From positions 186,001 to 250,000 of the forward strand of contig NZ_JAGINW010000001.1 in the NCBI RefSeq assembly GCF_017876405.1: a stretch of DNA of 64,000 nucleotides, read 5' to 3'. Shown here in pieces: positions 11,352 through 20,600 of this stretch. Under the pieces are notes generated by a model, which worked only from the letters and a program-made list of their open reading frames with translations, was not told the origin of the DNA and did no database searches. The translations under genes were made by a program, and so were the position numbers. This stretch comes from Kibdelosporangium banguiense. Its GTDB lineage: Bacteria > Actinomycetota > Actinomycetes > Mycobacteriales > Pseudonocardiaceae. The stretch's first letter is position 1. Every line of letters begins with the position of its first letter.

Positions 11352-11735
11352 GTGACGCAGGCGCAGAGCTTCTACCAGGCCGTAGGTGGCGAGGAGACCT
11401 TCCGCCGGATCGTCGCGCGGTTCTACGCCGAAGTGGCGGCCGACGAGATCCTCCGGCCGATGTACCCGGAACAGGACCTCGGTCCCGCCGAGGAACGGCT
11501 GCGGCTGTTTCTGATCCAGTACTGGGGCGGGCCGCACACCTACTCCGACAACCGCGGCCACCCCCGGCTGCGGATGCGGCACGCGCCGTTCCAGGTCGGC
11601 CCGATCCAGCGCGACGCGTGGCTGCGGTGCATGCGCGTCGCGGTGGACGAGGCGGGACTGTCCGAAGAGCACCGTGCGCAACTGTGGAACTACTTGGAGA
11701 TGGCAGCCAACAGCCTGGTCAACAGCTGGGTCTGA
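11352..11735 (+). CDS. glbO: group II truncated haemoglobin
   Basis: A 127-residue 2-on-2 globin that binds O2; proposed roles are oxygen delivery or oxidative chemistry near the membrane. Key residues align with mycobacterial trHbO at a constant offset of two: Tyr25 (B10), Tyr38 (CD1), proximal His77 (F8) and Trp90 (G8). The GTG start at 11352 follows mscS by 12 bp. It is followed by aglA, as in Rv2470-Rv2471. Confidence 0.95.
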   Translation: MTQAQSFYQAVGGEETFRRIVARFYAEVAADEILRPMYPEQDLGPAEERLRLFLIQYWGGPHTYSDNRGHPRLRMRHAPFQVGPIQRDAWLRCMRVAVDEAGLSEEHRAQLWNYLEMAANSLVNSWV

Positions 11736-11790
11736 ACTCTCTTCTCGTCCAGCACCAAACCGGCCCTCCGCGATGGCAGGATGTCCCACC

Positions 11791-13347
11791 GTGCAAAGAA
11801 ATGCCGACGGGAAATGGTGGCAGCACGCCGTTTTCTATCAGGTCTACGTCAGATCGTTCGCCGACTCGGATGCCGACGGTGTCGGTGACCTCGACGGAAT
11901 CCGTTCCCGGCTGGGCTATCTGGAACTGCTCGGCATCGACGCGCTCTGGCTGACCCCGTTCTTCACCTCCCCGATGGCCGACCACGGCTACGACGTGGCC
12001 GATCCGCGGGACGTGGACCCGGTTTTCGGCGATCTGGCCACATTCGACCAACTCGTGGCCGAGGCGCACGAGCGCGGGATCCGGGTGACGATCGACCTGG
12101 TGCCCAACCACACCAGCGACCAGCACCCGTGGTTCACCGCCGCGATCGAGGCCGGGCCGGGCTCGCCGGAGCGCGACCGGTACTTCTTCCGTCCGGGTGC
12201 CTACCCGCCCAACAACTGGACCAGCGTCTTCGGCGGCTCCGCGTGGAGCCAGCTGCCCGACGGCGACTGGTATCTGCACCTGTTCGCGCCCGAGCAGCCG
12301 GATCTGAACTGGGCGAACCCGGACGTGGTCGCGGATCTGGAACGGACCCTGCGGTTCTGGCTCGACCGCGGTGTGGACGGGTTCCGCATCGACGTGGCGC
12401 ACGGCATGGCCAAGCCCGAATCCTTGCCGGATATGGACATTTCGGTCCCCGAGGGCGCGGGCATCCTGCACGACAACGCCATCGACCCGCGTTTCGACAA
12501 CGACGAGGTCCACGAAGTCCACCGGATGATCCGCAAGGTCCTGGACGCCTACCCGGAGACCATGGCGGTCGGCGAGATCTGGGTGAAGGACGACGAGCGG
12601 TTCGCCCGGTACATCCGGCCCGACGAGCTGCACCTCGGCTTCAACTTCCGGCTCGTGGCGGCGGATTTCGACGCCGACGCGGTACGCACGGCGATCGACA
12701 GCTCCCTGCACGCGGTCAACATGGCAGGCGGGACGCCCACTTGGACGCTGTCCAACCACGACGTGGTCCGGCACGTGACCCGTTACGGCGACGGCGAACT
12801 AGGCGAGCGACGCGCGCGGGCGATGACGTTGGTGGAGCTGGCCCTGCCGGGCACGGTCTACCTGTACAACGGCGAGGAGTTAGGCCTGCCCACGGTCGAA
12901 CTGCCCGAATGGGCCCTGCAGGACCCGATATGGGAACGCTCAGGGCACACCGAGCGCGGCCGCGACGGCAGCCGGATTCCTGTTCCCTGGGAAGGCGACG
13001 AGCCGTCGTACGGCTTCTCCGGGACATCGAGCACATGGCTGCCGATGCCACTGGAATGGGCGCGCTTCACGGTGGAGGCCCAGCTGGAGGACGAGGACTC
13101 GATGCTCTCGCTCTACCGGCACGCCCTCGAACTGCGAAAGACACACGCGGCTTTCTCCGGCACCGAGGTCGAGTGGTACGGCGCGCCTGCCGGATGCTTC
13201 GCCTTCCGCCGCAAGGGCGGTGGCCTGATCTGCGCGCTGAACACGTCGGCGGCACCGGTTCCGATCCCGCCGGGTGAGGTCCTGCTCACGAGCCACCCGC
13301 TGGTGGACGGCCAGCTGCCACCGGACGCGGCCGTCTGGCTCGTCTAG
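11791..13347 (+). CDS. aglA: GH13 alpha-glucosidase
   Basis: A 518-residue family GH13 enzyme hydrolysing alpha-glucosidic bonds, probably cytosolic (no signal peptide). The catalytic triad is Asp201 (GFRIDVAH), Glu262 (VGEIWV) and Asp324 (SNHD). The (beta/alpha)8 start HAVFYQVYVRSFADSD and LVPNHTSDQHPWF region are intact. A C-terminal beta domain begins near residue 430. GTG 11791 is preferred, with AGGA about 9 nt upstream; ATG 11773 is in frame but lacks a site. The gene overlaps the convergent GT87 gene by 4 bp at the stops. Confidence 0.9.
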   Translation: MQRNADGKWWQHAVFYQVYVRSFADSDADGVGDLDGIRSRLGYLELLGIDALWLTPFFTSPMADHGYDVADPRDVDPVFGDLATFDQLVAEAHERGIRVTIDLVPNHTSDQHPWFTAAIEAGPGSPERDRYFFRPGAYPPNNWTSVFGGSAWSQLPDGDWYLHLFAPEQPDLNWANPDVVADLERTLRFWLDRGVDGFRIDVAHGMAKPESLPDMDISVPEGAGILHDNAIDPRFDNDEVHEVHRMIRKVLDAYPETMAVGEIWVKDDERFARYIRPDELHLGFNFRLVAADFDADAVRTAIDSSLHAVNMAGGTPTWTLSNHDVVRHVTRYGDGELGERRARAMTLVELALPGTVYLYNGEELGLPTVELPEWALQDPIWERSGHTERGRDGSRIPVPWEGDEPSYGFSGTSSTWLPMPLEWARFTVEAQLEDEDSMLSLYRHALELRKTHAAFSGTEVEWYGAPAGCFAFRRKGGGLICALNTSAAPVPIPPGEVLLTSHPLVDGQLPPDAAVWLV

Positions 13348-14426
13348 GCGCGACGCAACGCGTATCGCCCCGGGGCTGGGTCGAGTGACGTGGTGCGGAG
13401 GTTTTTCACGGCGGTGGCGGCCAAGGCGATCACTGCATATACGGCGTATGCATTGACCGTCCAGGCTTCTTCCCAGGCCCACCAGTGGGGCGCGATCACG
13501 AACAGCGCAGCGCCGGTCACCGCGAGCAGGCGCATGCCGTTCATGGCGAATGCCGGCACGATCAGTACGCACCAGACCCAGTGGTGCGACCATGAGATCG
13601 GCGAGACCAACAGCATTGCGAGGGAGTTGACCGCCAGCGCCAACGCCGGTTCACCTCGCATTCCGATTACCGCCAGCACCACGACCATCGCCGCGAACAG
13701 CGGCCATAACTGAGCGCCGTCCATTCGGGTGAGCACACCCATGATCGACTGATTCGCCACGAAATCGACGCCGACTTTCTCCCCCGTGTGCAACACCTCG
13801 TTCGTCCAGAAGCCGATCGACTCCTTGGGGGCCACGAGAAAACCGAGCACCGTGGCGGCCAGGAATGCCCCCGCGGCGGTCAACGCCGCTCGATTGTCAC
13901 GCCTGAGCAGGAAGAACAGCACGAAGGCGGCCGGGGTCAGTTTCACCGCCGCGGCCAGTCCGACCAGCACACCCCTGGGCCAGCGGGGCTTGGGAACCAG
14001 GCAATCGGCGACGACCAATGCCATCAGAATGACATTGATCTGGCCGTAGTCCAGGGTGGACCACACCGGCTCGGCCACAAACGCCAGCGGGACGAGCGCG
14101 AGCCAGCGGCGGGACAGCCCGAGGGAATCGAGCACGATCGAGAGCGTCACCACCACCAGTGCGACTGTCAGCACTGTCAGCGCGATACTGGCCACCGGAA
14201 AGGAAACCACTGCCAAAGGCGTCATCATTACCGCCGCTATCGGCGGATAAATGAACGGCAGGGAAACACCGATCGCGGTGTCCGGGAGTTCTCCGTACAG
14301 GTCACCGCCGGCCAGCCACGTCTGCATACCGATTCGGTAGACGTCCAGGTCCAGCCGGTAGATGTCGGCCACCAGCACGAACCAGGCCACGCAGCACAAG
14401 ACGGCCACGGCCGTGAGAACTCGCAT
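13344..14426 (-). CDS. GT87/DUF2029-type membrane mannosyltransferase
   Basis: A 360-residue polytopic protein with roughly ten transmembrane helices. It matches the polyprenol-phosphate-dependent GT-C family (PimE-like). The first extracytoplasmic loop holds an acidic pair, DLDVYRIGMQTWLAGGDLYG, with the catalytic Asp expected there. Family tracts FIYPPIAAVMMTPLA, LDYGQINVILMALVVAD and AAVKLTPAAFVLFFLLRR are clear. Predicted role: alpha-mannosyl transfer to a lipid or glycan on the outer face of the membrane. Start ATG 14426, divergent from the response regulator across 109 bp. Confidence 0.85.
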   Translation of the reverse strand: MRVLTAVAVLCCVAWFVLVADIYRLDLDVYRIGMQTWLAGGDLYGELPDTAIGVSLPFIYPPIAAVMMTPLAVVSFPVASIALTVLTVALVVVTLSIVLDSLGLSRRWLALVPLAFVAEPVWSTLDYGQINVILMALVVADCLVPKPRWPRGVLVGLAAAVKLTPAAFVLFFLLRRDNRAALTAAGAFLAATVLGFLVAPKESIGFWTNEVLHTGEKVGVDFVANQSIMGVLTRMDGAQLWPLFAAMVVVLAVIGMRGEPALALAVNSLAMLLVSPISWSHHWVWCVLIVPAFAMNGMRLLAVTGAALFVIAPHWWAWEEAWTVNAYAVYAVIALAATAVKNLRTTSLDPAPGRYALRRA

Positions 14427-14457
14427 GGACCATATCTACCGGGTCGACGATAGCACG

Positions 14458-14491
14458 GCGATAAGCGGGACCTTTATGTGGAATTTATCGC
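14458..14491. promoter_or_regulatory. inverted repeat GCGATAA-N20-TTATCGC in the GT87/response-regulator promoter
   Basis: Perfect 7-bp arms (14458-14464 and 14485-14491) are separated by 20 bp in the divergent region, just upstream of CATACT (14502-14507), a possible -10 for the response regulator. It is a candidate operator, perhaps for autoregulation. Confidence 0.4.
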
Positions 14492-14535
14492 ACCGCCTGT
14501 ACATACTGGTCGCATGGGGAAAGGGGGACCCGTCC

Positions 14536-15198
14536 ATGCGGGTGCTTGTCGTCGAGGACGAGGAGATACTCGCCGACGCCATCGCCGCAGGTCTCCGGCA
14601 CATGCACATGGCCGTCGACGTCTGTTACGACGGTGACGCGGCCATGGAACGCGTCGTCATGCACCGTTACGACGTGGTCGTTCTCGACCGCGATCTGCCG
14701 AAGGTGCACGGTGACGAGATCTGCCGGCAGATCGTGTCGACTGGTGGCGAGACCCGTGTGCTGATGCTGACCGCCGCGGCGAGCATTCGTGACCGTGTCG
14801 ACGGTTTGGGGCTCGGCGCCGACGACTACCTCACCAAACCGTTCGCGTTCGCCGAACTCGTCGCGCGTGTGCAGGCGCTGAGCCGGCGGACCCAACGCGC
14901 GTTGCCGCCCGTGCTGGAGCACTCCGGTGTCCAGCTTGATCCGGCTCGCCGGTACGCCTCCCGCGACGGCCGGCCGTTGTCGCTGTCCCCCAAGGAATTC
15001 GCCGTGCTCGACGTACTCATGCGTGCCGCCGACGGAACGGTTGTCAGCCCGGAAGAGCTCCTGGAGAAGGCATGGGACGAGAACGCGGATCCGTTCACGA
15101 ACACGGTGCGGGTGACCATCATGACGCTGCGCCGCAAGCTCGGCGAGCCACCGGTGATCCACACCGTGCAGAGCGCCGGATACCGCTTCGGTTCCTGA
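14536..15198 (+). CDS. OmpR/PhoB-type response regulator
   Basis: A 220-residue DNA-binding response regulator. The receiver domain (1-115) has the acidic pocket EDEE (7-10), phospho-acceptor Asp51 (VVVLDRDLP), the conserved Thr in VLMLTA and Lys in YLTKPF. The C-terminal winged helix (about 125-218) has LSLSPKEFAVLDVLM and VRVTIMTLRRKLG...VQSAGYRF. ATG 14536 is selected because AAGGGGGA precedes it by about 8 nt and it starts the first beta strand. The stop is 17 bp before the kinase start. Confidence 0.93.
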   Translation: MRVLVVEDEEILADAIAAGLRHMHMAVDVCYDGDAAMERVVMHRYDVVVLDRDLPKVHGDEICRQIVSTGGETRVLMLTAAASIRDRVDGLGLGADDYLTKPFAFAELVARVQALSRRTQRALPPVLEHSGVQLDPARRYASRDGRPLSLSPKEFAVLDVLMRAADGTVVSPEELLEKAWDENADPFTNTVRVTIMTLRRKLGEPPVIHTVQSAGYRFGS

Positions 15199-15215
15199 CC
15201 GGGGGCCCGATCTCG

Positions 15216-16265
15216 TTGCGTGGCCGCGTCGCCATCGCGTGTGCCGTCGCGTTCGTACTCGGGTGCGTCCTGGCTCATCCCGGGTTCACTGTCCTGCGCA
15301 CTCTGATGATCTCGTTCACGCGTCAGTGCTCGGCGCCGGAGTACTGGGACCCATGCCCTATTCCCTATGACGGGACCGCCAGGACGTGGGTGATCGTCGC
15401 TTTTGTCGTAGTGATCGCGCTGATCGTCTGGTTCCTGCGGTTCTGCGCGAGCCGGTCGCTGCGTCCGCTGCACACGATGACGAGCACTGTGCGGCAACTG
15501 GGCCCGCAGAACCTGGGCCAGCGGATCCGGCGGGGCGGCGCGAACGACGAGTTGCGTGTCCTCTCCGATTCGGTCGACGAGATGCTCGACCGGGTGGTCG
15601 TCGGTTTCGAGGGGCAGCGACGGTTCGCGTCCAACGCCTCCCACGAGCTGCGTACGCCGCTGGCGGTGCAGCGCACACTGGTCGAGGTGGCGATGGTGAC
15701 CGGTGGCGACGACCAGGAGATCAACCGGCTCGGCGCGCAACTGCTGCTGGTCAACGAACGCAACGAGCGCCTGATCGAAGGCCTGCTCGTGCTCGCGGAA
15801 AGCGATCGAGGGCTGCCGGGGACCGTGCCCGTCCGGCTCGACCAGCTCGCGAGCGAGGTGCTCGACTCCTACAGCGAACTGGCCGCGGAACGCGGGCTGA
15901 CCGTTCGCCGGGGCATGGTCGAACGCACCGTGCAGGGCGATCCGGTGCTCCTGGAACGGATGATCAGCAACCTGCTGCACAACGCGATCAAGTACAACGA
16001 CCCCGGCGGCTGGATCGAGGTCGTGGTGGCCGGGCAGCCGGCGATCTCGGTGCACAACAGCGGCCAGGCCGTGCCCGCCGAAGCGGTCTCCTCGCTGTTC
16101 GAGCCGTTCCGGCGGCTGACCGCGGAACGCACGAACCACCGCGACGGCGCCGGGCTCGGCCTGTCGATCGTCCGGTCCATCGTCGCGGCCCACCAGGGCG
16201 CGATCTCGGCGAAACCTGGCGAGGACGGAGGTCTGCGCCTGGACGTGCACCTGCCGTCGGCCTAG
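15216..16265 (+). CDS. sensor histidine kinase
   Basis: A 349-residue membrane kinase, partner of the preceding regulator. TM1 is at about 4-22 and TM2 at about 58-77. The short extracytoplasmic loop has two Cys (CSAPEYWDPC), which could be redox- or metal-sensitive. A HAMP-like linker is followed by the H box SNASHELRTPLA (His143), the N box NLLHNAIKYN, and the G box GAGLGLS. The TTG start at 15216 is inferred from GGGGG 10 nt upstream and from the start of TM1; no ATG or GTG suits. The stop overlaps the convergent small gene. Confidence 0.9.
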   Translation: MRGRVAIACAVAFVLGCVLAHPGFTVLRTLMISFTRQCSAPEYWDPCPIPYDGTARTWVIVAFVVVIALIVWFLRFCASRSLRPLHTMTSTVRQLGPQNLGQRIRRGGANDELRVLSDSVDEMLDRVVVGFEGQRRFASNASHELRTPLAVQRTLVEVAMVTGGDDQEINRLGAQLLLVNERNERLIEGLLVLAESDRGLPGTVPVRLDQLASEVLDSYSELAAERGLTVRRGMVERTVQGDPVLLERMISNLLHNAIKYNDPGGWIEVVVAGQPAISVHNSGQAVPAEAVSSLFEPFRRLTAERTNHRDGAGLGLSIVRSIVAAHQGAISAKPGEDGGLRLDVHLPSA

Positions 16266-16525
16266 GAGCTTCCTGAGCCCATGTCCATCCCGCCGGTGTC
16301 GACCGTGTCTGAGTCATCTGTGACGGCGTCATAGACGTACAGGCCCGCAGCGAGTGCGGCGGCGCCGCGCAGACCGTCACCGAGACGGGTGTGGCGCAGC
16401 TGCTGCACCTCTTGCGGCTGAGGAGCGGGCGGGCGCGGCTCCGGCCATGGCTCAGGCTCGGGGAACGTCTCAGCGAGCCAGTCCTTGGCCGGATCTTCCT
16501 CCGGCTTGGCAGGTGTGTCGCTCAT
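16262..16525 (-). CDS. small acidic, proline-rich protein, unknown
   Basis: An 87-residue protein starting at ATG 16525 (MSDTPAKPEED). The first half is Glu/Pro/Trp-rich (PEPEPWPEPRPPAPQPQ). A modest hydrophobic segment (GAAALAAGLYVYDAV) follows, then an acidic, Met/Gly/Ser tail. The hydrophobic part is short for a membrane span. It overlaps the kinase stop by 4 bp on the opposite strand. No family is recognised; codon use is consistent with a real gene. Confidence 0.55.
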   Translation of the reverse strand: MSDTPAKPEEDPAKDWLAETFPEPEPWPEPRPPAPQPQEVQQLRHTRLGDGLRGAAALAAGLYVYDAVTDDSDTVDTGGMDMGSGSS

Positions 16526-16570
16526 GCCCCCACAATGCACCCTCCGGTGCCCTCATGACCTCTACAAGAG

Positions 16571-17224
16571 TCAAACGAGCAGAGGAAGCAGCGCGTGCCT
16601 ACGCCTTACGACCGCGCCGAACCGGGCGTCGATGCGTAGCCACGAGTCGGTTGCTGTCACCCGCACACGCTCGTCCGGGCCTTCGTTGCCGATGAACCCC
16701 ATGCCCGACATGGCGAACAAGCAGCGCAACGGCACTTTGATCTCCATGCCCTCGCTGCTGACCGTCAGCACGGTCTGATCCAGCAACGACGCGGGCGGCG
16801 TGCCGTGCGGGCCGACGTTCTCCCGCGCCACCGACAGGCCCTTGTCGGCCAGCGACGACACGACCTCGGCCGGCAGCTGGTCGATCACCTGCCAGCCCTG
16901 CCCCGGCGGCAACGCGGAACGCCACATCAGATCCCGTGGCAGACCGGGATCGACCGTCTCGCCGCGCACGATCGCGAGCGCGGCGAGCAGCTCGTTGCCG
17001 GAGACCGTCACGTCGTCCGGGCGCATAGAGCCACGGACGGTCCGGGTGGCCAGCACGTCGAACGGCGTGGCCACCCAGGCGTCGATCAGGTCAGTGCTGT
17101 CGTTGTTCAAACCACGACGGGCCCGCAGACGGACGACAGAGTCGCCCTCCAGCCGGACGGCCCGGGCGACGAACGCGCCCAGGTCGTCCCGCTCGTGCGG
17201 GTCGGCAAAGGTCAGTTCAGACAC
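16571..17224 (-). CDS. conserved actinobacterial protein (Rv2474c-like)
   Basis: A 217-residue soluble protein. Recognisable tracts: ERDDLGAFVARAVRLEGDSVVRLR near the start, FDVLATRTVRG, LPPGQGWQVIDQLPAEVV and a Met/Phe-rich FAMSGMGFIG near the C-terminus. Position and length match Rv2474c, between the thioesterase and the end of the block. It overlaps the upstream thioesterase stop by 8 bp, so translation is likely coupled. The function is unknown. Confidence 0.8.
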   Translation of the reverse strand: MSELTFADPHERDDLGAFVARAVRLEGDSVVRLRARRGLNNDSTDLIDAWVATPFDVLATRTVRGSMRPDDVTVSGNELLAALAIVRGETVDPGLPRDLMWRSALPPGQGWQVIDQLPAEVVSSLADKGLSVARENVGPHGTPPASLLDQTVLTVSSEGMEIKVPLRCLFAMSGMGFIGNEGPDERVRVTATDSWLRIDARFGAVVRRRHALLPLLV

Positions 17225-17651
17225 TCTCTTCGCTCCCCGAGCGCCACCCGGCCAGGAAGTCGCGCTCCGCCTCGGTCAGCCGGCGCGGCCGCTCGTTCAC
17301 CAGATCGTAGGGCGCCAGCGTGACATCCGCGACCACGCCGATCTTGTCGTTCTCTGAAGGTCCACAGTGGACCTCTTGGTGGATGGTGAAATCCGCGACC
17401 CGCATCCGGGTGATGGTCAGACCCACCCGGAACGGCTCGCCGTTGACGAACAGTGGCGCGTTGTAGACCACTTCCAGCTTTGCCACGACGAGGCCACCGT
17501 CGACCATGCCGGCGCCGTGCCGCGCGCCTTCGCCGTAGATCAGTTGCAACCGGGCTTCCTCCAGCAGCGTCACCGTTTGCGCGTGGTTGACGTGCCGGTA
17601 TGCGTCCATATCGGACCAGCGGGGCCAGACCGAGGCGTAGTAGACACCCAA
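17217..17651 (-). CDS. hotdog-fold acyl-CoA thioesterase (4HBT type)
   Basis: A 144-residue single-hotdog protein, Rv2475c-like. The signature RWSDMDAYRHVNHA supplies the catalytic Asp and the downstream His-Val-Asn. The central strand ARLQLIYGEG and the VVYNAPLFVNGEPF hairpin are typical. It is likely to hydrolyse acyl-CoA; the chain is unknown. The TTG start at 17651 is supported by GGAGGT 6 nt upstream; no ATG or GTG is in frame nearby. It lies 16 bp after gdh and is probably cotranscribed. Confidence 0.87.
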   Translation of the reverse strand: MGVYYASVWPRWSDMDAYRHVNHAQTVTLLEEARLQLIYGEGARHGAGMVDGGLVVAKLEVVYNAPLFVNGEPFRVGLTITRMRVADFTIHQEVHCGPSENDKIGVVADVTLAPYDLVNERPRRLTEAERDFLAGWRSGSEESV

Positions 17652-17667
17652 CGCGTACCTCCGTATG

Positions 17668-20600
17668 TCAGCGGATCATGCTGCGAATCTGGCGTGCCGC
17701 GACCGACAGCATCGCGAGGTCCATCCGGCTGGCCGCACCGGCCAGCTCGTCGAGTGCCGCCCGCGCGCGGCCGAGCCGGGACGCGTTCGCCTTCTCCCAG
17801 TTCTCGATCTTCTGCTTGGCCGTCTGGCCCGGATCGCTGTGCTGCAGGGCATCCAGCGTGATCGACCGCAGCGACGAATAGACGTCGTCCCGCAACGCCA
17901 GCCGGGCCAGCGCGTGCCAGCGGTTGCCGCGCTCCAGCCCGCTGATGAACGTCAGCACCTGGTCGACGTTCAGGTGGTCGGCCAGGGCGTAGTACAGCTC
18001 CGCGGTCTCGACCGGGCTGCGCTCCATGTCCATGCCGCCGTTCTCGCGATCGGCGAGCTCGGCCACCTCGATCACGTCCAGCAGGCCATAGGCGTCCAGC
18101 AGGCCGCTGACCCGGGTGGCCAGCTGCTCCGGCACGCCGTTGGACACCAGTTCCTGCGTGTCGCGGACGACGGCTTGCTTGGCCTCGCCGTGCAGCAGGT
18201 CCGAGACCGTCGGCGCGATCTGCTTGACCACCTTGGAGAACCGGTTGATCTCCGCACCGACCGCCAGCGGCTGGGGCCGGTTGGACAGCAGCCAGCGCGA
18301 GGCCCGGTCCAGCAGACGCCGGGTCTCCAGCACCATCTTGTCGGCGATCTCGGTGGGCACCTTGTTGTCCAGCTCGTCGATCTGCCGCCAGATCTCCGGC
18401 AGGTCGTACACCCTGGTCACGATCGCGAAGGCACGCACCGAGTCGGTGGCCGAGGCGTTGATCTCCTCGGCCAGCCGGAACGGGTACGTGATCCCGGCGC
18501 CGTCGATCACCTCGTTGGCCAGCAACGTGGTGGTGATCTCGCGGCTGAGCGGGTGCGCGGAGATGGCGTCCGGGAAACGGTCCCGCAGCTGGCTGGGGAA
18601 GTACTCCGGCAGCCGGGCGGCGAACACGCTCGCGCTGGGCAGGTCGCTGGCGAGCAGGTCCTCCTTGAGGCCCAGCTTCACGTGCGCCAGCAGCGACGCC
18701 AGCTCCGGCGAGGTCAGGCCCTGGCCGGCCTTCTCCATCTCCTTGAACTTCTGCACCGACGGCAACGCCTCGAGCTCACGGTTGAGGCCGCTGTTCTGCT
18801 CGAGCTCGGTGACGAGACGCGCGTGCACCGACAGCATCGGCCCGGCGTGCGCCCGGCTGACACCCATCACGGCGTTCTGCCGGTAGTTGTCCATCAGCAC
18901 CAGGTCGCCGACCTCGTCGGTCATCTCCGCCAGCAGCTCGTTGCGCTGCTGCCCGGTCAGATCGCCCGCGGCCACCAGGTGGTCGAGCAGGATCTTGATG
19001 TTGACCTCGTGGTCGGAGCAGTCCACACCCGCGGAGTTGTCCAGCGCGTCGGTGTTCACCTTGCCGCCGGTCCGGGCGAACTCCATCCGGCCGCGCTGGG
19101 TCAGGCCGAGGTTGCCGCCCTCGCCGACCACCTTGACCCGCAGGTCCTCGCCGTTGACACGGATCGCGTCGTTGGCCTTGTCACCGACTTCGGCGTGCGA
19201 CTCGGTGGACGCCTTGACGTACGTGCCGATACCGCCGTTCCACAGCAGGTCGACCGGTGCCAGCAGGATCGCCTTCATCAGCTCGAATGGCGACAGCTTC
19301 ACCGTGCCCTCGGGCAGCCGCAGCACCTCGACGGTCTCCGGGCTCAGCGGAATCGCCTTGGCCGAACGCGGCCAGACACCGCCACCCGCACTGATCAGCG
19401 AGCGGTCGTAGTCGTCCCACGAGGACCGCGGCAGGTCGAACATCCGCCTGCGCTCGGCGAACGACGACGCCGCGTCCGGGTTGGGATCGATGAAGATGTG
19501 CCGGTGGTCGAACGCGGCGACCAGCCGGATGTGCTCCGAGAGGAGCATTCCGTTGCCGAAGACGTCACCGGACATGTCACCGACGCCGACGACCGTGAAG
19601 TCCTGGGTCTGGGTGTCCACGCCGAGCTCGCGGAAGTTGCGCTTGACGCTCTCCCACGCGCCCTTCGCGGTGATGCCCATGGCCTTGTGGTCGTAGCCGA
19701 CCGAGCCACCCGACGCGAACGCGTCACCGAGCCAGAAGCCGTAGCCCTTGGCGACTTCGTTGGCGATGTCGGAGAACGTCGCGGTGCCCTTGTCCGCGGC
19801 GACCACGAGGTAGCTGTCGTCACCGTCGTAGCGCACGACGTCCGGCGCCGGGATCGTCTTGCCCGCTTCGAGGTTGTCGGTCACATCCAGCAACCCCGAG
19901 ATGAACATGCGGTAGCAGGCGATGCCCTCGTTCATCTGCGCCTGACGGTCCAGGCCGGGGTCACCGGTCACCGCCGGGGGCCGCTTGACCACGAAGCCGC
20001 CCTTCGCGCCGACCGGCACGATCACGGCGTTCTTCACCGCCTGTGCCTTGACCAGGCCGAGCACCTCGGTGCGGAAGTCCTCGCGGCGGTCGGACCAGCG
20101 CAACCCGCCACGTGCGACCGAGCCGAACCGCAAGTGCACGCCTTCCACACGCGGCGAGTACACGAAGATCTCGAACCGCGGCCGGGGCTGCGGCAGATCC
20201 GGGATCGCCTGCGGGTTGAGCTTCAACGCCAGGTACGGACGCGGGTTGCCGTTCTCGTCACGGACCCGGTAGTTCGTGCGCAGCGTCGCGTTGATCAACG
20301 TGAGCAGGCTGCGCAGGATCCGGTCCTGGTCGAGGCTGGTGACCTCGTCGATCATCAACGTGATCTCGTCGACCTGGGCCTTGATCGCAGCTTCCCGGGT
20401 GTCCTGGTCGCTGTTGACGTCGAACCGCGTCTCGAACAGCTTCACCAGCGCCGTGGCCACGACGGTGTGCCGCAGCACGGTGTCCTCGATGTACTCCTGA
20501 CTGAACGGCGTACTCGCCTGACGCAGGTACCGGGAGTACGCGCGCAGGATGGTGGCCTGCCGCCAGCTGATGCCCGCGCGCAGGACAAGGGCGTTGAACC

